From an uncultured Clostridia bacterium (GTDB lineage: Bacteria; Bacillota; Clostridia; TANB77; CAG-508), in NCBI GenBank assembly GCA_949045875.1, contig CARPYP010000005.1:38378-73165 (forward strand): a DNA stretch of 34,788 nucleotides, given 5' to 3'. This document shows, one piece after another, positions 25,757 through 34,718 of this stretch (position 1 is its first letter; each line of letters opens with the position of its first letter). Both the position numbers and the translations under genes were made by a program. The notes below the pieces were generated by a model that was not told the DNA's origin, did not search any database, and saw only the letters and a list, made by a program, of their open reading frames with translations.

Positions 25757-26263
25757 ATGGCAAATTCTCAAGCAATGCTATTTCTACTTTTTGCTTTAGA
25801 TGGTGTAATAATTGGTATTCTTTTCGATTTTTTTAGAATATTAAGAAGAAGTTTTTCTACAGGAAGCATATTAACTGCTATAGAGGATATTCTTTTTTGG
25901 GTATCCTCAGGGGTTATTCTTCTATATTCTATTTTTGTCTATAATAATGGTGCTATACGAGGTTATATGTTTTTAGGCGTATTTTGTGGTGCTACTATTT
26001 ATATGATAACATTAAGCAAACTTTTTATAAAAGTAAATGTTTCAATTTTAAATTTGATTAAAAAAATAATAAATTTCATACTGAAAATAGTTAATATCCC
26101 AATAAAAATAGTAAAAAATATCTTAACAAAAACTATTTTCAAACCAATATCATTTATTTTTGTAAAATCAAATAATTTTGTAAAGAAAAATATCAAAAAA
26201 AGTATAAATATATTGAAAATTAACAATAAAGCAAAAAATAAGGAATATAAAGAAGGATTTTAA
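25757..26263 (+). CDS. yabQ: Sporulation membrane protein YabQ
   Basis: 168 residues. An N-terminal motif SQAMLFLLFALDGVIIGILFDFFRILRR, then two further membrane helices (about 45-62 and 71-88), are the YabQ family signature. The C-terminal half is basic and helical. YabQ is a mother-cell membrane protein needed for cortex formation in Bacillus, in operon with yabP. GAAGGGAAATTTA precedes the ATG. It contains no CGG. Confidence 0.88.
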   Translation: MANSQAMLFLLFALDGVIIGILFDFFRILRRSFSTGSILTAIEDILFWVSSGVILLYSIFVYNNGAIRGYMFLGVFCGATIYMITLSKLFIKVNVSILNLIKKIINFILKIVNIPIKIVKNILTKTIFKPISFIFVKSNNFVKKNIKKSINILKINNKAKNKEYKEGF

Positions 26264-26385
26264 AGAAATATGTAGAATTTTATAATATAGTAATTTTCTA
26301 TATTTAGAAAAAAATTTAAAATTATATTTTAATAGCTACTAAAAGTTATTAATAAGTTTTTACATTTGATAAAGAAGGATTACAT

Positions 26386-26670
26386 ATGAAAATTAAATTA
26401 AGTTTAAAAAATATATTAAAAAAAGTAATTTTAATAATTGTAGGGATATACCTTGTTATAACTTTCATAAAACAGCAAAAAAAGATAAACTCTTATGACT
26501 CTAATATAGATTATCTTTCAACAAAGATAGAACAAGCTCAAGACAACAAAGCAGAATTAACGGCTATTAGAGACAATATTAATTCACCAGAATATATAGA
26601 AGAAGTAGCAAGAGAAAAGTTAAACATGTATAAGCCTAATGAAAAGGTTTACATAGATATTGGGAGTTAA
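26386..26670 (+). CDS. divIC: FtsB/DivIC-type septum protein
   Basis: 94 residues: one membrane helix (about 12-27), a short coiled coil (about 28-60) and the C-terminal block NINSPEYIEEVAREKLNMYKPNEKVYID, typical of DivIC/FtsB. It takes part in the division complex with FtsL and DivIB. It follows yabQ as in Bacillus, but a 122-base gap may hold its own promoter. AAAGAAGGA precedes the ATG. Confidence 0.87.
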   Translation: MKIKLSLKNILKKVILIIVGIYLVITFIKQQKKINSYDSNIDYLSTKIEQAQDNKAELTAIRDNINSPEYIEEVAREKLNMYKPNEKVYIDIGS

Positions 26671-26709
26671 AGTTTCATACAATATATTATGAAACTTTAA
26701 CTTTTTTTA
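26667..26709 (+). terminator. Intrinsic terminator after divIC
   Basis: TTAAAGTTTCATA pairs with TATGAAACTTTAA, followed by CTTTTTTT. The left arm includes the divIC stop codon. Confidence 0.92.
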
Positions 26710-26734
26710 ATCTTGTATTATTTCTTCTAAAAGT

Positions 26735-26763
26735 TTGCATTTTATGGGGAATTTTAGTATAAT
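26735..26763 (+). promoter_or_regulatory. Promoter of rho
   Basis: TTGCAT (26735-26740), 17 bases, TATAAT (26758-26763). Confidence 0.78.
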
Positions 26764-26788
26764 TATATAACTAGGGGGTAAAGTTTAT

Positions 26789-28078
26789 ATGGAAAAAAAA
26801 TCATTAACTGAATTAAAAGAAATAGCAAAAGCAAAGGGAATAACTAATATATCAAAATTAAAAAAAGACGAATTAATTGAATTATTAGAAAAAGAAGAAG
26901 CAAAAAAAGTGGAAGATATAAAACAAAATGATAAAACATATAAAGTAACCAATGAAGATGATGAGATAGTTGAAGGAATATTAGAGGTATTACCAGATGG
27001 ATATGGATTTTTAAGAGGAGATAATTACTTATCTACACCTAAAGATGTATATGTATCTCCAATTCAAATAAAAAGATTTAAATTACTTACAGGAGATAAA
27101 ATAAAAGGAATTGCAAGAACACCTAAAGAAGGTGAAAAATTTCCTGCACTTATCTTTGTTGGAGAAGTTAATGATGAATCACCAGATACATGTATTAGAA
27201 GAAAAAACTTTTCTGATCTGATACCAATTCATCCTGAAGAAAGATTACGTTTAGAAACAACACAAAACGAAGTTGCAATGAGAATGATTGACTTAATGTC
27301 TCCTATTGGTAAAGGACAGAGGGGAATGGTAGTTGCTCCACCTAAAGTAGGAAAAACTACATTATTAAAGAAAATAGCTAATAGTATCACAAAGAATAAT
27401 CCAGAAGTATATTTGATTGTTCTATTAATAGATGAAAGACCTGAAGAAGTTACAGATATGAAACGTTCTATAAAGGGAGACATTATATATTCAACTTTTG
27501 ATGAATTACCTGAACATCATATAAAAGTAGCTGAAATGGTATTAGAGAGAGCAAAAAGATTGACAGAACAAAATAAAGATGTAGTTATTTTATTAGATAG
27601 TATAACTAGACTTGCAAGAGCTTATAATTTAACAATTCCGTCATCAGGTAAAACATTATCTGGAGGTTTTGATCCAAATGCTTTACATAAACCAAAGAGC
27701 TTTTTTGGTGCTGCAAGAAATATAGAAAATGGGGGAAGCCTTACTATTCTTGCAACAGCTTTGATAGAGACAGGGAGCAGAATGGATGATGTTATATTTG
27801 AGGAATTTAAAGGAACAGGAAATATGGAAGTTCACTTAGATAGAAATTTATCAGAAAAAAGAATTTTCCCTGCAATAGATATAAATAAATCAGGAACACG
27901 TCGTGAGGAAAAATTATTATCAACACAAGAACTAGAAACTGTATTTGCATTAAGAAAAGCACTATCAAGTATGTCTGTATCTGAGGTTACTGAACAATTA
28001 TTAAACCAAATGGTAGCTAGTAAAAATAATCAAGAATTTTTAAAAAGAATGGAAGCATTTTTAGCAAGGTTTAAATAG
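26789..28078 (+). CDS. rho: Transcription termination factor Rho
   Basis: 429 residues. An N-terminal SAP-like Rho_N segment (about 1-40) is followed by the RNA-binding cold-shock domain with GILEVLPDGYGFLRG (about 63-77). The ATPase core has Walker A APPKVGKTTL (about 188-197), and DSITRLARAYN and the R-loop region SGGFDPNALHKPK follow. AGGGGGT precedes the ATG. Full length, intact. Confidence 0.96.
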   Translation: MEKKSLTELKEIAKAKGITNISKLKKDELIELLEKEEAKKVEDIKQNDKTYKVTNEDDEIVEGILEVLPDGYGFLRGDNYLSTPKDVYVSPIQIKRFKLLTGDKIKGIARTPKEGEKFPALIFVGEVNDESPDTCIRRKNFSDLIPIHPEERLRLETTQNEVAMRMIDLMSPIGKGQRGMVVAPPKVGKTTLLKKIANSITKNNPEVYLIVLLIDERPEEVTDMKRSIKGDIIYSTFDELPEHHIKVAEMVLERAKRLTEQNKDVVILLDSITRLARAYNLTIPSSGKTLSGGFDPNALHKPKSFFGAARNIENGGSLTILATALIETGSRMDDVIFEEFKGTGNMEVHLDRNLSEKRIFPAIDINKSGTRREEKLLSTQELETVFALRKALSSMSVSEVTEQLLNQMVASKNNQEFLKRMEAFLARFK

Positions 28079-28096
28079 ATTTATTTCAAATTGATA

Positions 28097-28130
28097 AATA
28101 ATCCTGGTAATAATTGAGACCAGGATTATT
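28097..28130 (+). terminator. Hairpin after rho
   Basis: AATAATCCTGGT (28097-28108) pairs perfectly with ACCAGGATTATT (28119-28130). The following bases are ATACTAGAGG, so there is no strong T-tract. Confidence 0.6.
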
Positions 28131-28922
28131 ATACTAGAGGAGTATTTTTTATTAATCAATTTAATAAAATACTTAGAAATAATTAATTGTGCAGACAAAA
28201 TTTAGTCAAGCCGAGAGCTATATTTTCAATACAAACTTTGCACAAAATCAAAGTTTTGTGCAAAATGGGTAGGAATAAAATATATAACACTGTAAAACTT
28301 ATATATATTGGTATTAAATGATTTCAAGTTTTTATACCTTTTTCCTTATACATATAACTTATAGTCTTTTGAATAAAAAACTCTTAAAATCGATTTTAGA
28401 GCTCCGTTATTATAGTTTATTACAGATAATTACTGCTATCATATATTTATATTATTTCTATATAAATTTTTATAGTTCTTTCTGATAATTTTATCAAAAA
28501 TCACAAAATCCTTATTTTTTAACAATTAAGCCATTTTTATAGATAACAAGTTATATGTACTTTTTCTAAAAATGGCTTAAAATCGATTTTATTGCGTCGC
28601 TTTTTGGGCACTTTTTCAGTAATTTTAATAACTAGATATATTAGCAGTTTAATAGATTTATATTGATAAATGTTATTACTTAATTATAAAAATGTCTTAA
28701 AAACGATTTTATAGCTTCACAAATATAAAATATTTTTACATTTGAATACATGAATTCTATATAATAAATTCTAAAAAATTTATATAAAATAATTTATAAT
28801 TTATATTATAAAATTACAACAAACGTTCGATTTTTTGAAATTGGATTTTAAAAATAAAACTTTGCACAAAATGAATTTTGGTTTGTTTATCAAAATTCAT
28901 TTTGTGCAAAGTTTAAAACATG
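28131..28922. repeat. About 790 bases of noncoding DNA with degenerate repeats
   Basis: No gene is visible on either strand. Three copies of CTTAAAATCGATTTTA followed by a GC-containing tail lie at about 28384, 28576 and 28698; the last has CTTAAAAACGATTTTA. Around the first two copies TATAACTTATAG and AACAAGTTATATG also correspond in inverted form, so the unit was probably about 190 bases. AAGCCATTTTTATAG and CTAAAAATGGCTT form a further hairpin. Hairpins with the arm TTTGCACAAAA stand near both ends (28237-28264 and 28857-28914). It may be decayed mobile DNA or an untranslated RNA. Confidence 0.55.
28857..28914 (-). terminator. 24-bp perfect hairpin after the cardiolipin synthase-type gene
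   Basis: 28857-28880 pairs exactly with 28891-28914 (AAACTTTGCACAAAATGAAT...). It lies nine bases beyond the stop codon of the minus-strand gene. A shorter stem with the same TTTGCACAAAA arm is at 28237-28264, 600 bases away. Confidence 0.7.
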
Positions 28923-30443
28923 CTACATTAATGGTGCCACAAGTTTTAATATTGCTTGAAATATAGATTTTATAAATCCAAAATCACATTCTTTCTCTGA
29001 AACTAAATGACTTTTTTCCATTGTGTCTAAAGCATCCTTTTTTATTTCCTCTATTACTTTTGATTCATAAATGTATATTCCACATTCAAAATGTAAATAT
29101 AAACTTCTATAATCTAAATTAAGAGTGCCTACTGTTGCAATATTATCATCACATACAAATACTTTTGAATGTAAAAAGCCAGGTGTATACTCATATATCT
29201 TTACACCATCTTTTTTTAACATTTTATAGTATGAACGAGTTAATGTGAATACTATCTTTTTATCTGGAATTCCTGGTGTTACAATTCTTACATCTACGCC
29301 TCTTTTACTTGCTAAGGTTATCGCCGATATCATTTCACTATCTATGATAAGGTATGGTGTAAATATATATACATATTTTTTTGCCTGATTTATTATGTTT
29401 AAATAAACATTTTCTCCAACAATTTCATCATCTAGTGGATTTTCCCCATATGGAAGTATATATCCATCTGTTTTTACATCTTTTATTGTTGGTCTAAAAT
29501 TCTCAAATGTTTTGTCTTCTTCTCTATATGCGTTCCAAATTTTTAAGAACATAACAGTGAAATTCCATGTTGCCTCACCTTTTATCATTATTCCATTATC
29601 TTTCCAATGTCCATATCTCTCCTTTTGATTTATGTATTCATCTGCAATATTAATTCCGCCACTAAAAGAGACATTTCCATCAATTACCATTATTTTTCTA
29701 TGATCCCTATTATTCATTATAACTGCAATTACAGGTTTTAACTTATTAAATACTACACATTTTATTCCCTTAGCTTCTAAAAATTTATCATATTTATTTG
29801 GCAATGAGCTTATACTTCCTACATCATCATAAATTACTCTAACATCTACACCTTCTTTAACTTTTTGTTCTAATATGTCCAATATTCCATGCCACATTTT
29901 TCCTTTTCCAATAATAAAATATTCTATAAATATAAATTTTTTTGCTTTTTTTAATTCCTCTATCATTATTGGATATACATCTTCTCCTAAAGGAAAATAC
30001 TTTATCTCTGTATTATTATATATTGGATAACCTACATAATTTGAAATATATTGAACTTGCCCATATATACCTAAATCTTTATTAAATATTTTTTCTATTA
30101 CTTTTGAATCTTGCACTAAATATTTTTTTGCCTTTTCTCTATTTCCATTTATCTTTTTTAACATTGGTGTAGAGTATAAATTTGCACCTACAAATACATA
30201 CAATAATCCTCCAAAAAAAGGAACTAATATTATTAATATTATCCATGGTAATTTATTATCTAGATGTCTTTCATTTTTTATTATTGTTAATGCTATTAAT
30301 ATACTTAAAATAGTTAATATTACATTTAAAGGTATATAACCTCTAAAATTTGCGACTATTAATAATAACCAAACTATTTGTACTACTATACATATTGCAA
30401 TAATTCCTATTCTACTAAATATTAATTTTAATATGTTCCCCAT
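28923..30443 (-). CDS. Cardiolipin synthase-type phospholipase D protein
   Basis: 506 residues. Two N-terminal membrane helices (about 10-55) are followed by two phospholipase D motifs: HRKIMVIDG with the downstream SFSGGINIADEY, and HSKVFVCDD with GTLNLDYRSL. This is the classical ClsA layout; it condenses phosphatidylglycerol to cardiolipin at the membrane. The gene lies 13 bases downstream of the CNNM-type gene on the same strand, with AGAGGT before the ATG, so the two form an operon. Related enzymes could use other head groups. Confidence 0.9.
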   Translation of the reverse strand: MGNILKLIFSRIGIIAICIVVQIVWLLLIVANFRGYIPLNVILTILSILIALTIIKNERHLDNKLPWIILIILVPFFGGLLYVFVGANLYSTPMLKKINGNREKAKKYLVQDSKVIEKIFNKDLGIYGQVQYISNYVGYPIYNNTEIKYFPLGEDVYPIMIEELKKAKKFIFIEYFIIGKGKMWHGILDILEQKVKEGVDVRVIYDDVGSISSLPNKYDKFLEAKGIKCVVFNKLKPVIAVIMNNRDHRKIMVIDGNVSFSGGINIADEYINQKERYGHWKDNGIMIKGEATWNFTVMFLKIWNAYREEDKTFENFRPTIKDVKTDGYILPYGENPLDDEIVGENVYLNIINQAKKYVYIFTPYLIIDSEMISAITLASKRGVDVRIVTPGIPDKKIVFTLTRSYYKMLKKDGVKIYEYTPGFLHSKVFVCDDNIATVGTLNLDYRSLYLHFECGIYIYESKVIEEIKKDALDTMEKSHLVSEKECDFGFIKSIFQAILKLVAPLM

Positions 30444-30456
30444 TTTTACCTCTTTA

Positions 30457-31770
30457 TTATTCCTCTATTTCATCATTTTCTATTTGTTCAACCTTACATG
30501 CTTTTACTTTTGAAATATGCCTATCTTTTACATTTTCAATTTTGTATGCTACTTTTTCTGTTTCTATTACTACTCCTTTATCTTTCTCAGTTGGAATTCT
30601 TCCTAGTTCTTCTACTAGATATCCTGAAAGTGTGTCATAATCTCCTTCTTCAATGTCTATTCCTAATACATCTTCAACTTCATATATTGCTAATTTTCCA
30701 TTTAGTACAAATGTATTTTCATCTATTTGGTCAATTAATTTCTCTACTTTGTCATATTCATCATAGATGTCTCCAACTATTTCTTCTAGTATATCTTCCA
30801 TTGTAACAATTCCAGATGTTCCTCCATATTCATCTATTACTATAGCAATTTGTTTTCTGTTCTTTCTTAGTTCTTCAAATAATTCATTTACTGGTTTTGT
30901 TTCTGATACAAAAAATACCTCTTTCATTAGGTTTTTAATTTTAGTATTTTTATTTTTTGTAGATAATAGAATATCTTTTATATAAACTATTCCTTTTATT
31001 TTATCTATTTTTTCATCATACACAGGAACCCTACTATATCTCAAATCTTCTGATAATTCTTCGATTACCTCTGAAATTGACATATTCATATCTAAAGCAA
31101 ATATCTCTGTTCTAGGTATCATAATTTCTGATACAACTTTATCATTAAATTCAAATACATTGTTAAGCATATTTTTTTCTTCTTCATCTATTGTTCCTTT
31201 TTCTTTTCCAACATCTATCATCATTCTAATTTCTTCTTCTGTTACTGTTTCTTCTTCACCTTCTGATACACCAAATAATTTTGAAACTATATTTGTAGAA
31301 AGTGTTAAAAATTTAACAAATGGTGATGTTATTACAGATATTGTTTTTATTATTCCAATAGAAGCAAAAGCTATTTTTTCACTATTTTTCATTGCAAGCC
31401 TTTTAGGTACCAATTCTCCAAATATTAATGTGAAATATGATAATATAATTGTAATTACTATAATTGCAATATTATTCCATGCTGTTAAACTTATTGCGGG
31501 AATCCATTTATTTAATATTGGTGCTAATTCACTTGCAAAGGTTTCTGATGCAAAGGCACTAGATAAAAATCCTGCAAGTGTAATTCCTATCTGAATTGTT
31601 GCTAAGAATTTGCTTGGATTTACTAACATTTCCTTTATTTTTTTTGCTTTTTTATTTCCCTGTTTTGCCTGTAAATCTATTTTTGCATCATTTAATGATA
31701 TAAATGCTATTTCTGCAGCTGCAAAAAAAGCATTTAATAATATTAAGATTATAATTACTAATATTTGCAT
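30457..31770 (-). CDS. CNNM/CorC-type magnesium and cobalt efflux or hemolysin-like protein
   Basis: 437 residues. The N-terminal DUF21/CNNM membrane domain (about 1-180) contains AFFAAAEIAFISLNDAKIDL. Two CBS domains follow (about 200-320) with MIPRTEIFALD and IVIDEYGGTSGIVTMEDILEEIVGDI, split as IVIDEYGGTSGIVT and MEDILEEIVGDI. A CorC/HlyC C-terminal domain ends the protein. Members export or sense Mg2+. AAAAAGGAGAAAA precedes the ATG. Confidence 0.9.
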   Translation of the reverse strand: MQILVIIILILLNAFFAAAEIAFISLNDAKIDLQAKQGNKKAKKIKEMLVNPSKFLATIQIGITLAGFLSSAFASETFASELAPILNKWIPAISLTAWNNIAIIVITIILSYFTLIFGELVPKRLAMKNSEKIAFASIGIIKTISVITSPFVKFLTLSTNIVSKLFGVSEGEEETVTEEEIRMMIDVGKEKGTIDEEEKNMLNNVFEFNDKVVSEIMIPRTEIFALDMNMSISEVIEELSEDLRYSRVPVYDEKIDKIKGIVYIKDILLSTKNKNTKIKNLMKEVFFVSETKPVNELFEELRKNRKQIAIVIDEYGGTSGIVTMEDILEEIVGDIYDEYDKVEKLIDQIDENTFVLNGKLAIYEVEDVLGIDIEEGDYDTLSGYLVEELGRIPTEKDKGVVIETEKVAYKIENVKDRHISKVKACKVEQIENDEIEE

Positions 31771-31893
31771 GTTTTTTCTCCTTTTTATTTTATATCAATT
31801 GTAGTTTACCACAATATATAGAATTTATCAATAATTTATTCTAAATGTAGTAGCTTTTTATTAAATTTGATAATTATTCAGTAAGTTTCTGAT

Positions 31894-31932
31894 AAAAATT
31901 TAGAGCAGACATAAAAGTCTCCTCTAAATTTT
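31894..31932 (-). terminator. Terminator of the interrupted ZIP gene
   Basis: On the minus strand GAAAATTTAGAG pairs with CTCTAAATTTTT, with an inner AGAC/GTCT stem. It sits immediately after the stop codon. Confidence 0.82.
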
Positions 31933-32352
31933 CTATCCTAATGCAATATCTAAGATCATCATTACTGCAAACCCTATAGTTACACCAATTACTCCTAACA
32001 TAGATTTTTTTCCACTATGCATTTCTGGAATTAATTCTTCTATTACTACAAATATCATTGCGCCTGCTGCAAATGCTAATAAATATGGTAATATTGGTAC
32101 TACTATATTTGTTAATAATACAGTTATAATAGCTGCGATTGGTTCTACTATTCCTGACATTACTCCATACAAAAATGCTTTTCCTTTACTCATTCCTTTC
32201 ATTTTTAAAGGCATTGAAATTATTGCACCTTCTGGAATATTTTGAATTGCTATTCCAATAGCTAAAACAACTGCTTCTAGAAAACTTATTCCTGCATTTC
32301 CCGCTAAAAATCCTGCAAAACATACACCTACTGCCATTCCTTCTGGTAGATG
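31933..32352 (-). pseudogene. ZIP-family metal transporter, C-terminal part cut off by an insertion
   Basis: About 140 codons. It opens at HLPEGMAVG, the helix-4 metal-binding motif of ZIP proteins, and continues with IAIQNIPEGAIIS (helix 5) and two or three further membrane helices to the stop. The first half (helices 1-3) is missing: the codon CAT of the HLPEG motif directly follows the TAG of the serine recombinase (32353). An ATG at 32337 could give a 134-residue fragment. Both metal-binding helices remain, but the transporter cannot be complete. The missing half should lie beyond the right edge if the element was inserted cleanly. Confidence 0.88.
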
Positions 32353-33939
32353 CTAAAAGTGACTGCCTTGATGCAAGTTTTTACTATGACTTTTTGATAA
32401 TGATTGCAATTTTTTAAAATTAAAGATAATATCTATTTGTTTATCTTGATGTACTTCGATTTTGTTAATGATTACTTTCATTAGTTCTGGTGTTGGATTT
32501 TCTAGACATAAAAATTTTTTTATTGTTTTTTCTATGTCTCTGTCATTATCTTTATTTTCTCCTGCTATTGTCTCTTTTAGCTCTTCATAGCTTTCTTCTT
32601 TTTGTTTAATCTCTTGTATTAATTTTTTTGATACTCTTTCATACATTGCTTCGCTTACTTTATTATTCAATTTATCAATATACATTTTATCAAGATTATC
32701 TTGAGTAATAGATATTTCCGCTTCTAACTTTTGTAGCATTTGGTTATAGTCGCATTTCGTTCTGTTATTTTCTATGTCTAATTTTAGTTGTCCACTATCT
32801 ATATTTGAAAACAGCTCTTTTATGTATTGCAAAATTTTTTCTTCTAAACTATCATAATTAAATCCATGTGAAGTACAAAGCCCTAATTTTGAATTTTTAC
32901 GATAATAATTACATATCATATATCTATGACTATTTCTTCCATTTTTAACGCCAATTTTGTGCTTACATTCATAACAGATAAGTAATCCCCCTAGTAAATA
33001 ATGATTCTTCTTTTCGTTTCTTTGATATTTCTGTGCTATATTCATTTTTTGCACTTTTTCAAATATAGCTTTATCAATAATAGATTCATGAGTATTTTCT
33101 ACAATTACCCATTCGTCTTTTGGATTTGCCCTTAATTTTCTATTTTTATAGCTTATCCTGCTTCTTTTGTTTTGCACTGTATTCCCAATATATACTTGAT
33201 TAGTTAATATGTTTTTTATTGTTTTGCTTTCCCAAAATGACGCCTTATTATATCTTAGATGATTTGCAGTTGGAATTTGGTGACTATTTAGGTAATCTCT
33301 TATTATATTTATACTATTTCCATTTACTGCCATATTAAATATAGTTTTTACAATTTCTGCTTCTTCTTCGCATATAATTAAATGGTTTTTATCGTTTTGG
33401 TCTTTTATATATCCTAGAGCAGTTTTTCCTCCTACCCATTTCCCCTGTTTTTGCATTGTGTGTAATGCTGTTCTTATCTTTTTTGATAAATCTTTAGAGT
33501 ACATATCATTTAGTATTGATTTGAATGGGGCTATATCGTTATTTCCATTATTATTTGAAAATGTATCTATTCCATCAGTTACTGAAACATATCTTACATT
33601 TTGCTCTGGAAACCATTTTTCTATGTATTCTCCTGTTTCTATGTAATCACGTCCTAGACGAGATAGGTCTTTTGTGATTACCATATTTATTCTGCCTTTT
33701 TCTATATCTTGTACCATTCTTTGAAATGCTGGTCTTTTGAAGTTTGTTCCTGTGTAGCCTTGGTCTATGTATATATCTATAAGGATGTATTCTTCTCCTA
33801 AACCCTTTACATATTCTGTGAGTAATGTCTTTTGGTTTTTGATACTTTCGCTTTCGTCAAAGCCTCTGTCTGCATCTTCTTTTGATAGTCTTATGTATAT
33901 TGCTATTTTATATATTGTTCTTTTAATTCTTTCAAGCAC
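32353..33939 (-). CDS. Large serine recombinase (site-specific integrase/excisionase)
   Basis: 528 residues from a GTG with AAGGAGG six bases upstream. The resolvase catalytic domain has the nucleophile serine in IYIRLSKED (about S19) and the arginine motif TKDLSRLGRDYIETG. The Recombinase domain follows, with a zinc ribbon at about 317-360 (LLICYECKHKIG and CNYYRKN...LCTSHG). A C-terminal coiled coil completes the protein. Such enzymes integrate and excise transposon- or phage-like elements at att sites. Its stop codon abuts the target gene, so the attachment core overlaps the end of this gene. Confidence 0.93.
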   Translation of the reverse strand: MLERIKRTIYKIAIYIRLSKEDADRGFDESESIKNQKTLLTEYVKGLGEEYILIDIYIDQGYTGTNFKRPAFQRMVQDIEKGRINMVITKDLSRLGRDYIETGEYIEKWFPEQNVRYVSVTDGIDTFSNNNGNNDIAPFKSILNDMYSKDLSKKIRTALHTMQKQGKWVGGKTALGYIKDQNDKNHLIICEEEAEIVKTIFNMAVNGNSINIIRDYLNSHQIPTANHLRYNKASFWESKTIKNILTNQVYIGNTVQNKRSRISYKNRKLRANPKDEWVIVENTHESIIDKAIFEKVQKMNIAQKYQRNEKKNHYLLGGLLICYECKHKIGVKNGRNSHRYMICNYYRKNSKLGLCTSHGFNYDSLEEKILQYIKELFSNIDSGQLKLDIENNRTKCDYNQMLQKLEAEISITQDNLDKMYIDKLNNKVSEAMYERVSKKLIQEIKQKEESYEELKETIAGENKDNDRDIEKTIKKFLCLENPTPELMKVIINKIEVHQDKQIDIIFNFKKLQSLSKSHSKNLHQGSHF

Positions 33940-34050
33940 TTATGCCTCCTTCCTATGCTTGAAAAGATAACTTGAATTCATATTAGGATTATAACTTTAG
34001 CATACACATAAGTCAAATTTATGAATTCAAATTATGAATTGCTTTAAGCA

Positions 34051-34158
34051 TTAAGCTATTTTGTTCTCTAATAAGTTTATTAAATAGAAGGCTAATAGTT
34101 TCTCTATTTCTTCTCCTTCGTCATTAAAGTAAACATTTATCTTAAAATCATTTTCCAT
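34051..34158 (-). CDS. 35-residue protein upstream of the serine recombinase
   Basis: A short open frame with GGAGG seven to eight bases before the ATG at 34158. The product is acidic, then amphipathic: MENDFKINVYFNDEGEEIEK, followed by a leucine-rich helix ending NKIA. Small genes like this often precede large serine recombinases in Firmicute elements. Function unknown. Confidence 0.6.
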   Translation of the reverse strand: MENDFKINVYFNDEGEEIEKLLAFYLINLLENKIA

Positions 34159-34342
34159 GCCTTTCCTCCTGATACAATATATGTCATCCAGAGCTTCCTA
34201 GAACTAAAAGAAAAAGAGGAGAAATTTTCTTCTCTTCCATACTATTATTATAAATGTTTGAACTTTAAAAACAATGAAATGATTTTGAAGTGGTTTTGAA
34301 ATATATTTGTTAATTTAATAATTATACAAAAAACAAAATAAC
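34159..34342. other. Noncoding stretch inside the element
   Basis: AT-rich, no gene seen. It holds GAAATTTTCTTCTCTTCC-type purine/pyrimidine tracts near 34210-34240 and nothing else that I can assign. Confidence 0.5.
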
Positions 34343-34344
34343 TT

Positions 34345-34380
34345 GCAAAAGAGGATGCAACCTAAGTTACACCCTCTTGC
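34345..34380 (-). terminator. Terminator of the 80-residue gene
   Basis: On the minus strand GCAAGAGGGTGTAAC pairs imperfectly with GTTGCATCCTCTTTTGC, followed by a T-rich tract (TTATTTTGTTTTTTG). Confidence 0.72.
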
Positions 34381-34388
34381 TAATGACA

Positions 34389-34631
34389 TTATGCCTCAAT
34401 GTAGATTTCTTCTATCGGATCTGGAACCTTTTGTATTCCATTACCTATCTCCTCACCAAAAATGAAGATTAAATCCCGCAGGCTCATTGTCACCATTCCA
34501 TTCTCACTACACTGTGGAAATGGATGTTTTTCATTGAAAAAAAGGTAGCACTCATTCGCATTTTCAATGATCTCTTTACCATGTGGACTCAATTTTACAG
34601 TTACATTTGTGTCTAATGAGATTTTCTTCAT
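34389..34631 (-). CDS. Small element-encoded protein, unknown function
   Basis: 80 residues with AGGAGG before the ATG. It starts MKKISLDTNVTVKLSPHGKEII and has an acidic C-terminus (PDPIEEIYIEA). The pattern is familiar from short proteins in Firmicute prophages and integrated elements, but no function is known. One arginine is an in-frame CGG (SLRDL), unlike the surrounding chromosome. Confidence 0.65.
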   Translation of the reverse strand: MKKISLDTNVTVKLSPHGKEIIENANECYLFFNEKHPFPQCSENGMVTMSLRDLIFIFGEEIGNGIQKVPDPIEEIYIEA

Positions 34632-34689
34632 ACCCTATGTCCTCCTGAAAAACATTAAATTATGTGAAGTTTATTCTTCAACTGTATTT

Positions 34690-34718
34690 ATTATATCATA
34701 TTTTATGTAATCCTGCAA
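34690..34718 (-). promoter_or_regulatory. Promoter of the 80-residue gene
   Basis: On the minus strand: TTGCAG (34718-34713), 17 bases, TATAAT (34695-34690). Confidence 0.7.

Noticed and set aside
28131..28922. CRISPR array
   Set aside because: The repeats are few, diverged and unevenly spaced, and no cas genes are present.
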